From: Pseudomonadota bacterium | GTDB lineage: Bacteria > Myxococcota > UBA9042 > PHBI01 | Direction: 5' to 3' | Assembly: GCA_005788935.1 (NCBI GenBank) | Contig: SYAK01000209.1 | Span: 1-14,475 of the forward strand | Length of the DNA stretch: 14,475 nucleotides | Shown here: one piece after another, positions 1 to 6,801 of the stretch | How the letters are laid out: each line of letters starts with the position of its first letter | Position numbering within the stretch: position 1 is the first letter of the stretch | Notes under the pieces: generated by a model | The model's input: the letters and a program-made list of their open reading frames with translations, nothing else | Told to the model about the DNA's origin: nothing | Database searches by the model: none | Translations under genes and position numbers: made by a program

Positions 1-1858
1 CGACCATGATGAGGCGGACGTCCGACGGCTCGGCCTTGTAGAGCAGCGACACGACGAAGCTGTTGATGGCGACGGACTTGCCAGACCCCGTCGAGCCGGC
101 GACGAGCAGGTGCGGCGCCTTCGCGAGGTCCATGCTCGTCGGGTTGCCGGTGATGTCCTTGCCAAGGGCCAACGTCATGCGGCTGCGGTTGCGCGCGTAG
201 CTGTCGTCGCTCAGGATTTCCTTCAGCCACACGGTCTCGCGGGCCGCGTTCGGGACCTCGATACCGACGACGTTCTTGCCCGGGATCGGCGCCACGATGC
301 GGATGCGGATGGCCGAGAGGGCCATCGCGAGGTCGTCGGCGAGGTTCGCGATCGACGAGATCTTGATGCCCGGAGCGGGCAGGAACTCGTACATCGTGAT
401 GACGGGGCCGGGATGGATCTCGGTGACCTTGCCCTTGACCTTGTAGTCGAGCAGCTTGGCCTCGAGGATCTGCGCGTTCCGCTTCAGCAATTCGCGGTCG
501 AACGTGGTCGTCTCGGGCGGCTTGTAGTCGAGCATCGCGAGCGACGGCAGGACGAAGGGCTTCTCGGCGGGCTTCGGCTCGGGGCGGGTCGCGATGCGCG
601 GGCCGTCCTCGTCGTTGTCGTCCTCGTCGTCTGCGTCGAACCCCGTGCTGACGCCCTCGACCGCGTCGTCCGCGTCCGAGGCCGCGAGCTCGTCGAAGGA
701 GTCGATGATGACGGGCGGCTTGCGCATCGCCTCGGACTCGATGATGCGGATGCCGTCATCCTCGTCGGCTGGGGCTGTCGGAGGAGCTGTCAAGGCTGGA
801 GCTGGGCTGACGGTGGGTGACGCCCGCGGCGCAGGTGCCGGTGCGGCGGCCGCCGCGGCGAAGAGTGGCCCGGGCGAGACGGGGGCACGGGGCGGGGATG
901 GCGCGACGATGGTTGGTGTTGCAACAGTTGGTGTTGCAACAGTTGGTGTTGCAACAGTCGGGGTCGGTGCGCTGACGGTCGGGGGCCCGGCAGGCTGCGT
1001 CGCCGCCACGCCGGCCGGCTGCGTCGCGGCCGCTGGCCGAGCGGATATCGGCTCTGCCGGAGCCCCTGCGACCACGACGCGCGGGCCTTCGCCGTCAATG
1101 TCGTCGTCGTCGAGCTCGTCCTCGGGACCGAGCTCGTCTTCGAGGTCGGCGTCGCCCTTGCGCATCAGCGCGATGAGCCAGCGGACAAAGCGGCTGCCGC
1201 CACCGAAGGCCGCACGGGCGAGGTCGACGATGCTGCGGCGGGTCAGCATCACGACCGACACGAGGCCGAGGGCCACGAAGACCAGCACCGTGCCAGGCGT
1301 CGAGAGCAGCGACTCGAAGATGTTGCGCAGCAGGTTGCCGAGCGCGCCGCCAGGGTGGTGGCGCTCGAGGATCTTGTCGGGGCCAGCGATGTCGGAGAGC
1401 ACGATGAGCGACAGGAACGCGAAGAGCCCGCCCATCAGGTCGACCCGGCCCATGCGCGCGCGGCGACCGAGAATGTAGGCGACCCCGAGCCAGCCGAAGA
1501 GGAGGGCGAGCAGGAAGCTGCCGACGCCGAAGCCAGCGAGGAAGAGGTCCGCGATGCGCGCCCCGACCGGACCAAGCCAGTTGGCCGGGTCAATCGGGCG
1601 CATGCTGCTGCCGTCCGGAAGGTCGGACGCGCGATAGGACACCAGCGACAGGAGGAGGGCGAGCGCGAAGGCGACGACGACGATGCCGTAGATCTCGAGG
1701 CGGATCACCGGGTCGGTCGGGGGAGAGACAGGTCGCGGTCGCGGCGTTGCGCGGGAGGCGGCCTTGCGGTCGGTGGGGGCTTTGGAGCCGCGTCCAGCGC
1801 CCTCCGCGGGGCCAGGCGCCGACCGTGCGCTGCGCCGGTTCTGTGCGGGGGATGCCAT
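1..1858 (-). CDS. ftsK: FtsK/SpoIIIE-family DNA translocase, N-terminal 619 residues (cut by left edge)
   Basis: Membrane-anchored ATPase that pumps chromosomal DNA through the closing division septum. The minus-strand frame is open from an ATG at 1856-1858 to base 1. Visible in order: a basic Ala/Pro tail (about residues 1-50); four hydrophobic segments (about 57-75, 103-130, 141-159 and 183-205), as in the FtsK N-terminal membrane domain; an acidic, Pro/Ala-rich linker (about 230-440) with stretches such as DDEDDNDEDG; then the motor domain. The motor shows the family block MYEFLPAPGIKISSI and, at bases 74-97, the Walker A loop GSTGSGKS (about residues 588-595), preceded by APHLLVAG. Walker B, the rest of the motor and the DNA-reading gamma domain lie beyond the window. 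The linker carries a perfect 15-bp tandem repeat. No upstream in-frame ATG is visible and the Shine-Dalgarno is weak. The gene is divergent from the lipoprotein block and probably unrelated to it. Confidence 0.97.
   Translation of the reverse strand, partial: MASPAQNRRSARSAPGPAEGAGRGSKAPTDRKAASRATPRPRPVSPPTDPVIRLEIYGIVVVAFALALLLSLVSYRASDLPDGSSMRPIDPANWLGPVGARIADLFLAGFGVGSFLLALLFGWLGVAYILGRRARMGRVDLMGGLFAFLSLIVLSDIAGPDKILERHHPGGALGNLLRNIFESLLSTPGTVLVFVALGLVSVVMLTRRSIVDLARAAFGGGSRFVRWLIALMRKGDADLEDELGPEDELDDDDIDGEGPRVVVAGAPAEPISARPAAATQPAGVAATQPAGPPTVSAPTPTVATPTVATPTVATPTIVAPSPPRAPVSPGPLFAAAAAAPAPAPRASPTVSPAPALTAPPTAPADEDDGIRIIESEAMRKPPVIIDSFDELAASDADDAVEGVSTGFDADDEDDNDEDGPRIATRPEPKPAEKPFVLPSLAMLDYKPPETTTFDRELLKRNAQILEAKLLDYKVKGKVTEIHPGPVITMYEFLPAPGIKISSIANLADDLAMALSAIRIRIVAPIPGKNVVGIEVPNAARETVWLKEILSDDSYARNRSRMTLALGKDITGNPTSMDLAKAPHLLVAGSTGSGKSVAINSFVVSLLYKAEPSDVRLIMV
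912..956 (-). repeat. Three perfect 15-bp tandem repeats inside ftsK (VATPT x3)
   Basis: The plus-strand unit GTTGGTGTTGCAACA occurs three times without a mismatch, at 912-926, 927-941 and 942-956. On the coding strand each unit reads V-A-T-P-T, with degenerate flanking copies (APTPT on one side, IVAPS on the other). The unit length is a multiple of three, so gain or loss keeps the frame. It lies in the disordered linker between the membrane domain and the motor, where length changes should be tolerated. Its base composition is clearly lower in GC than the surrounding gene. Confidence 0.9.
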
Positions 1859-2278
1859 TCGCGGGACGCTAGGTCCGTTCGCGGCTGACGGCAACCTTTT
1901 ACTCTGAACGCATGAGCAGCCCGGCCGGTCGGCGTTCGCGCTTGCGAGGCACCCGGAGGCACTCGGAGAGGGTCGACAGGTTTCGACAGGTTCGGCCTTG
2001 ACATTTCTGGCCGCCGCAGGTCCGAGACCTCCAGCGCCAAAGGACGCAAGCAGGATTCGAAGACGCGGCCCCGTTGGGTCGTGTTCGTGAGGCGCTGACG
2101 GGTCGCCTTCGGGGGCCCGCCGTGACCTTCGGTCGCGCGTCGCTTCAGCTGTCGTTCGGGCGTCAGCACGGGTCTCGAGCCATCGTCGGCGCGAGCTCGC
2201 GGATATTCTTCACGAGCGCCACGGTCCTGCCGCCTTGGACAGCGACCGCGATGCGCTCAGGGGCGATCGAGCAAGGTC
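1859..2278. other. Divergent intergenic region, 420 bases, no convincing gene
   Basis: This separates the ftsK start (minus strand) from the lipoprotein operon (plus strand) and should hold promoters for both. Short frames cross it in several phases, but their protein sequences are Arg-rich and look like nothing in particular. It contains a perfect 10-bp tandem repeat (1973-1992), a TTGACA hexamer (1998-2003) with no matching -10 element, and a perfect 12-bp palindrome CGCGAGCTCGCG (2190-2201). No tRNA, small RNA or clear terminator was recognised. Confidence 0.6.
1973..1992. repeat. Perfect 10-bp tandem repeat in the intergenic region
   Basis: TCGACAGGTT occurs twice back to back (1973-1982 and 1983-1992), just before a TTGACA hexamer at 1998-2003. 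One helical turn between identical half-sites would put two protein-binding sites on the same DNA face, so a direct-repeat operator is possible. Chance or replication slippage explains it equally well, and no regulator gene is nearby. Confidence 0.45.
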
Positions 2279-2319
2279 ATGCTGAAGATTTACCGTCTAG
2301 TGATCGCGTCGACGTTCGC

Positions 2320-2324
2320 GGGGG
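2320..2324 (+). other. Apparent +1 frameshift at a run of five G (copy 1, signal peptide)
   Basis: The frame from ATG 2279 gives a short hydrophobic signal, then stops at TGA 2354-2356 after Arg-rich residues. The frame one base later encodes the Asp-rich lipoprotein linker and the whole N-terminal half. Dropping one G joins them exactly at a lipobox (AGRVSAC). Both neighbouring genes have the same order: signal, lipobox Cys, Asp-rich linker. Confidence 0.65.
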
Positions 2325-2495
2325 CGCGTCTCTGCGTGCGCCGCCGACGCGGGTGACGCGGAACGGCCCGATCTGTCCGCAGATGCCGGCGGGCTGCCCG
2401 ACAGCGGGACGCCAGAGCCGTCCGACAGCGGGGTCCTCGAGGATGGGGCGCGGCTTGACGTCGGCGGCGAGCTCGTCGCGCCGCGCGCGGCGCCG

Positions 2496-3605
2496 GTGTC
2501 GCAGGCGCCGCTGCCGGTGTGTCGGGTCGATCTGGACTGCGCCGCTGGCACGTTCTGCTTCGTCAACCACTGCGTCGCGGCGTGCTCGGAGGCGCGGCCC
2601 GGCGGCGAGGGTGCGACGTGTTCGGTGCGCGGGCGCTGCGAGGGGCCCACGGCGAGGCGGCTTGACGCCTCCGAGCGCGACCAGGCCTTCCGGCTCACCG
2701 AAGCGCCGCCGCGGGCGACGCTTGTGGCGCGAGATGCCCAGGTCGTGCGCGTCGATGTCCCCCTCGAAGGGACGGAGCTCCCCGAGACGCTGGCCTTCCG
2801 GGCCGAGGATGGCCTCGGGTTGCTCGACGCTGGGCAGCTGCGCGAGGCGCCGATTGTCAACCGCGTGGCCCGCATCGAGGTCCCGTTCGACGGGGCGACG
2901 CTCGCGGCCGAGGCGACCGGGCACACCCTGCTCGAGCTCGACACGCAGGGGGGGCTCTTGCGCCTCGACCTGTTGGCGACGCCGCAGGAGGCTGGCATCT
3001 ACGCGGCCGAGGTCCGCCTCCTCGCCCTCGGGAGCGCCGAGATGCCGGTGGCGTTCGAGGTCATCACGGTACCGCCCGAGGTGACCCTCGCCGACGCGGA
3101 CGCGGCCTACCTCGCGCTCGGCACGGCGCGCGACAACTTCTTCAGCCCGACGGGGGCCTCGGCTGAAGCCGAGCAGATCCGACCGCTGGTCTACGATGCG
3201 CTGCTCGATCGCTGGGTCGCAACATTTCGCAACGATTTTGTCCTGCCGGCGTCGTCGGGGCTGCGGGGCCTGAGCGAGGCGCCTCAGCGCACGCTGCGCT
3301 TCGAGCTGGCCTTCGAAGCCCCCATCGGGGTCTCTGGGGAGGTCTCGGACCGCTGGACCGGGTTCTATGATGTGCGCAGCGCCGCTGGGGTGCGGGAGCC
3401 GGCGCCCGTGGTGTTCGAGGGGGCGCTCCTTGGCGAGCGGGAGCGCGACGGGCGCGGCGGCGGAGCGCTCGTGGCGGCGGGGCTCGCGGCGGTCCGCTCG
3501 GAGCAGCAAGGCCTGCCCGAGCTCGACGCCTGCACGGACGCGATGTTCCCCATCGTCTACACCCCCCGACACGGGCACGGGCATTCACGGGGGGCTGAGC
3601 TTTGA
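2496..3605 (+). CDS. Paralogue 1, readable N-terminal piece: Cys-rich knot plus beta-rich region
   Basis: This is the open frame between the two apparent frameshifts, 369 codons from a GTG at 2496. The same frame is open further upstream to 2304 and there encodes CAADAGDAERPDLSADAG, the start of the mature lipoprotein, so 2496 is almost certainly not the natural start. Visible content is the seven-Cys knot (VCRVDLDC to SVRGRC), then a mostly beta-strand-like region with FEVITVPPEVTL and RWTGFYDVRSAAGVREP, both matched in the paralogue. The last 13 residues after MFPIVYTP (RHGHGHSRGAEL) are out-of-frame sequence following the C run at 3562-3567. If translated alone it would lack a signal peptide. 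No enzyme motif was recognised. Confidence 0.6.
   Translation: MSQAPLPVCRVDLDCAAGTFCFVNHCVAACSEARPGGEGATCSVRGRCEGPTARRLDASERDQAFRLTEAPPRATLVARDAQVVRVDVPLEGTELPETLAFRAEDGLGLLDAGQLREAPIVNRVARIEVPFDGATLAAEATGHTLLELDTQGGLLRLDLLATPQEAGIYAAEVRLLALGSAEMPVAFEVITVPPEVTLADADAAYLALGTARDNFFSPTGASAEAEQIRPLVYDALLDRWVATFRNDFVLPASSGLRGLSEAPQRTLRFELAFEAPIGVSGEVSDRWTGFYDVRSAAGVREPAPVVFEGALLGERERDGRGGGALVAAGLAAVRSEQQGLPELDACTDAMFPIVYTPRHGHGHSRGAEL
3562..3567 (+). other. Apparent +1 frameshift at a run of six C (copy 1)
   Basis: Upstream, the frame of 2496 matches the paralogue up to DACTDAMF (copy 2: KACTPAMF). Directly downstream, the matching frame is one base later and reads DTGTG, the counterpart of TTGTG in copy 2; both carry the bases ACGGGCACGGG. 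Dropping one C gives YTPDTGTG with no stop. Copy 2 is continuous here, so the break is specific to copy 1. Confidence 0.8.
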
Positions 3606-3660
3606 CGCCGGCAACGGCCGGATCTACCGATGCGAATCCCCCGCGCGGATTCTCGGCGGA

Positions 3661-6600
3661 ATGTCGCGTCATTACATCGACTCGGTGCGGGCCTTCGAGG
3701 TCGTCAACGACGACGCGAACGCGCAGCAGCTCGTCCGCAGCTCGTGCGCGCTCGCGGTGGCCGAGAACGCGCTCGCGCTCGGGACGACGGCGGAGCTGCT
3801 CGAGTCCTTCTTCAACGGGGACGGGGAGACGCCAGGCGAGCGATCGTTTGACGCCTTCATGAAGGACTGCGCAGACGGCGTGGACGGCCTTTGCCGACCC
3901 CAGCCCGAGGTGCTGTGCGCGCGCCAGCTGCTGGCCTACGCCTACGCCGCGCCCGCGACCAGCGTCGCGGACGCGGCCCTGCTCGTCGACGCGTTCGATC
4001 GCGTGAGCCGGGAGGTGTTCCTTGGCCAGCAACTCGGGGCCTTTCACGCGGACGCGACGCTGCGGCTCGCGTGGCTCCGGACGACCGATGTCCCGTCCGT
4101 GGTCACGGCCGCGCTGCGCGACTACGTGCAGGGGCTGCTCGACGACTGGCAGACCGGCGTGCTCGACGTGCAGATGGGCGTGGTCGCGGGTCAGTACGAC
4201 GCCGCAGGGCTCGCACTGCTCACCCGGCAGGTCACCGGGGACGGCGCGACCGCGCGGCGGCGTCAGCAGGTGTTCGAGATGAGCCAGAGCTGGCGTGGGG
4301 CGGCGGACGCGTTGGCGCTTGGGGCGCGCCGCTGGAGCGAGGTCCTGCGCGGTGACGGCGAGCGCGCGGACGCGGCGGCACTGGTGATGACGCGCACGCT
4401 TGACCTGTATGTCCTCGCCGGGATCGCGTCCGACCTGAACCTGCGCGCGGGCGCCGGGTTCGCGAACGCCACCTTCGGAGGCGGCCTGACGGCCCTCGCG
4501 AACGACGCCGAGGCGCTCGGGCTGCCGTTCTCCGAGCTGATCCACGTCCGCGACGCGGACGTCGTCGTGACGCAGTCGCTTGACCCGGCCGACACGAACT
4601 TCAACCTGCTGACGCGCCGCGCAGAGGACGCTCGAGCGGCCCTTGCCGACGCGGAGACCGCGGTCGGGGCGATCATCGCCGAGAGCGCCGAGCGCGAGCT
4701 GTCGTCGACGCAGGTGCGCGACCGGCTGAACAACGAGATCGAGGTGGTGGTCGACGCCCTCATCGGGCTCTGCGGGCTGCCCGCGGGCTGCACCCGGGCG
4801 CAGGTCACGACCGACCCTGCGTGCCGGATCCCCGTGGCGCTCGCCCACTGCGGCTACCTTCGACCACCCGACGCCGAGGGGCAGGACGCCGCGACCAACG
4901 TCTCCGAGGCGGCCGCGGCCATCGGCGCGTTCGAGGCGGCCGTGAGCGGAGTGGCGATCGCCGAGTCCGAGCTCGCGGGGCTGACATCCCGCATGGAGCT
5001 CGCGGCGGAGGGGGCGAAGGCCTTCGCGACCGTCATCGAGGGCTGGAACGCGCGGTGGCTCGACAGCGTCGCCGAGGTCGAGCGGCTGATCGAGGCGCGG
5101 GAGGCCGCGTGGACCGGGGCCCTCGCCGACCTCGTGGCGGACATCGACGCGCAGAACACGCTGCGCGGACAGCTCGCCGCGGACGCGACCGCCGACGCGG
5201 CCAGCTGGGAGACCATCGCGCGCAACGGGGTCAGCGAGGACTACAACACCTCGCTGATGGCCCTCGCGCTCGACAAGTCCGGCGCAGGCCTGACGCAGCT
5301 CGGCAAGAGCATGTCGGACAGGTTCGACCTCGCCGCGAAGGCCCTGCCAGGGATCGCGGGCACGGCCACCCACGCGGAGTCGGTCGGGGCGCGGACGGCC
5401 CTGACCGAGGCGGCCCTGACAAAGGGGCGGGTGCTCAAGGGTGCGTCGCTCGCGCTGAAGGGCGCCGCCGCGCTCGCCGAACGCGGGCGGGAGCGCAACG
5501 GGTTCTATCGCACGATCGAGCTCGAGGGGCTGCGCGAGGCGGATCTGGGCGCCGATCTCACGGTCGAGGCGCACATCGCCGAGCTCGCGGCCACCGCCGA
5601 GCTCGAGCTGACGGCGCAGCAGATCGCGGAGCTCCAGGTCGACCGCCTGATCGCCGCGCTGCGCGACCGGGCGGAGGCCGAGCTCGCCTACGAGCGGGAC
5701 AAGGTCGAGCTGCGCGACCGGCGCGACCGCGTCCTCGGCCTGCTCGTGGATGTGGGCACGTACGACCTGAACCTCGTGCAGGCCCAGCTCGCCGCGACCC
5801 AGCGCATGCTCGACGTGGCGCGCATCAGCGAGCGCGCAGCGCTGCTCGCGGGCCGCCTTGGAGACCTCGAGGCGCAGCGCGACAACGTCGTCTCCCTCAT
5901 CGGCAGCCCGGCGGTGGTCTTCGCCTGGGCCAACCGGCTCGCGCAGGCCGAGGCGCGGCTCGAGCGCGCCAAATCCGCGATGATGGCGTGGCTCGTCGCG
6001 ATGGAGTACCACGCCGTGCGGCCGTTCATGGACCAGCGCGTCCAGATCCTGCTCGCCCGCAACACCGTCCAGCTCGCCCGCATCGCGGCCGAGATGACTC
6101 GGCTCACCGCGGCATGCGGCAGCAACACGAACGCGCTGAGTGCCACCGTGAGCCTGTCGCGCCTGCTCGGATACACGGTCGACCGCGTCGACGCGACCGA
6201 CGGCGCCATCTACAGCCCCGCGGTCCAGCTCCGCGCTGCGCTCGCTCGCGCCGACGTCCCTGTCACGCGGCAGGCCCGGCTCGGCGGGGCGCGCGCGACC
6301 CCGGCCTTCTGGGCCGACCCGGACGTCTGGGCCCTCGAGTTCCCGGTGGACATCGAGACGTTCCCGAACCTCGCGGCGAGCTGCAACGCCAAGGTCCTGT
6401 CGTTCGACGTCGCCCTCATCGGCGAGGGGCTCGGCGACGCACGCCCGGCGGTGACCCTCGTCCACAGCGGCACGAGCCGCCTGCGCAGCTGTCAGCCTGA
6501 CCTCAACGACTACGTGGCGCAGTTTGGGCCAGAGGCCACCCGGTTCGCCGACCTCACCCGCCTGCGGACGGCCCCGCGTTCCATCTCGCCGGTGGCCTCG

Positions 6601-6801
6601 GTGGGCGGGTTCGCGAGCGGACCGGAGCTCACACGCGGCAACGTGACGCTCGGCGGCCTGCCGCTCGCGAGCGACTACGCGGTCATCATCGACCGCGCCG
6701 GTGGCGAGAACCCCGACATCGACTGGGACCGGCTCGAGGACATCCAGATCCGCGTCAACTTCAGCTTTCAGGACTTCTTCCCGCCCGGGGACTGCCGATG
6801 A
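3661..6801 (+). CDS. Paralogue 1, readable C-terminal piece: helical region and C-terminal beta domain
   Basis: This holds about two thirds of copy 1. Similarity to copy 2 in this frame begins at 3568, and the first in-frame ATG after that is 3661. The frame is also open back to 3367, but that part antisenses the true reading frame in meaning and is a shadow. Blocks shared with copy 2 include SFDAFMKDC, VLCARQLLAYAYAAP, VVAGQYDAAGLA, FEMSQSWRGA, GAGFANATFG, GSPAVVFAWANRLAQAE, AVRPFMDQRVQILLARNT and FDVALIGEGLG. Long Ala/Glu/Arg-rich stretches (about 4620-5270 and 5490-6115) look like helical hairpins or coiled coils, with a Gly/Ala-rich linker at about 5278-5480. The C-terminal domain has a conserved Cys pair (AASCNAK and LRSCQPD) and ends DWDRLEDIQIRVNFSFQDFF. 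The stop TGA at 6799-6801 overlaps the next ATG. Function unknown; TcA-like by architecture. Confidence 0.8.
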   Translation: MSRHYIDSVRAFEVVNDDANAQQLVRSSCALAVAENALALGTTAELLESFFNGDGETPGERSFDAFMKDCADGVDGLCRPQPEVLCARQLLAYAYAAPATSVADAALLVDAFDRVSREVFLGQQLGAFHADATLRLAWLRTTDVPSVVTAALRDYVQGLLDDWQTGVLDVQMGVVAGQYDAAGLALLTRQVTGDGATARRRQQVFEMSQSWRGAADALALGARRWSEVLRGDGERADAAALVMTRTLDLYVLAGIASDLNLRAGAGFANATFGGGLTALANDAEALGLPFSELIHVRDADVVVTQSLDPADTNFNLLTRRAEDARAALADAETAVGAIIAESAERELSSTQVRDRLNNEIEVVVDALIGLCGLPAGCTRAQVTTDPACRIPVALAHCGYLRPPDAEGQDAATNVSEAAAAIGAFEAAVSGVAIAESELAGLTSRMELAAEGAKAFATVIEGWNARWLDSVAEVERLIEAREAAWTGALADLVADIDAQNTLRGQLAADATADAASWETIARNGVSEDYNTSLMALALDKSGAGLTQLGKSMSDRFDLAAKALPGIAGTATHAESVGARTALTEAALTKGRVLKGASLALKGAAALAERGRERNGFYRTIELEGLREADLGADLTVEAHIAELAATAELELTAQQIAELQVDRLIAALRDRAEAELAYERDKVELRDRRDRVLGLLVDVGTYDLNLVQAQLAATQRMLDVARISERAALLAGRLGDLEAQRDNVVSLIGSPAVVFAWANRLAQAEARLERAKSAMMAWLVAMEYHAVRPFMDQRVQILLARNTVQLARIAAEMTRLTAACGSNTNALSATVSLSRLLGYTVDRVDATDGAIYSPAVQLRAALARADVPVTRQARLGGARATPAFWADPDVWALEFPVDIETFPNLAASCNAKVLSFDVALIGEGLGDARPAVTLVHSGTSRLRSCQPDLNDYVAQFGPEATRFADLTRLRTAPRSISPVASVGGFASGPELTRGNVTLGGLPLASDYAVIIDRAGGENPDIDWDRLEDIQIRVNFSFQDFFPPGDCR
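6798..6801 (+). promoter_or_regulatory. ATGA stop-start overlap coupling copy 1 to copy 2
   Basis: The stop of copy 1 (TGA 6799-6801) shares three bases with the first in-frame ATG of copy 2 (6798-6800). GGGGA at 6787-6791 is a weak Shine-Dalgarno six bases upstream. This arrangement usually means translational coupling within one messenger. Later in-frame ATGs at 6810 and 6822 remain possible starts; the signal-peptide core and lipobox lie downstream of all three. Confidence 0.65.

Larger units (their letters stand above)
2279..6801 (+). pseudogene. Tandem paralogue 1: large lipoprotein with TcA-like C-terminal helices, broken by two +1 frameshifts
   Basis: Read as one locus, this encodes a protein of about 1,506 residues once one G is dropped from 2320-2324 and one C from 3562-3567. 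The N-terminus becomes MLKIYRLVIASTFAGRVSAC, a lipoprotein signal with lipobox VSAC. An Asp/Gly/Pro linker follows, then a Cys-rich knot (about residues 79-121, C-x4-D-C-x4-F-C pattern), a beta-rich region, a long helical region from about 3,750, and a C-terminal beta domain (about 6320-6801) ending FFPPGDCR. The ATG at 2279 has only a weak, close AAGG. Every part aligns with the neighbouring paralogue at almost equal length, which is the main evidence that the pieces belong together. Conserved Cys pairs fit an exported protein. The exact function is unknown. The C-terminal third resembles Tc-toxin A subunits by architecture only. It is labelled pseudogene because the given sequence is broken; sequencing error is a live alternative. 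Confidence 0.75.

Noticed and set aside
110..1478. Plus-strand open frames across ftsK
   Set aside because: The minus strand encodes FtsK with membrane segments and Walker A; the plus-strand text is low-complexity shadow.
1998..2026. Sigma-70 promoter at TTGACA 1998-2003
   Set aside because: No -10-like hexamer at 16-18 bases spacing; the sequence there is GC-rich.
2045..2100. Possible tRNA on the minus strand (TTCGAATC T-loop-like sequence)
   Set aside because: The flanking five-base stem does not pair, and no matching acceptor or anticodon arm is found upstream.
2190..2201. Perfect 12-bp palindrome CGCGAGCTCGCG
   Set aside because: Such GC palindromes are expected by chance in this composition, and there is no T-run for a terminator or second site for an operator.
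3142..6465. Long antisense open frame (about 1,100 codons) opposite paralogue 1
   Set aside because: Same codon-bias effect; composition is typical of a shadow frame and the sense strand is clearly coding.
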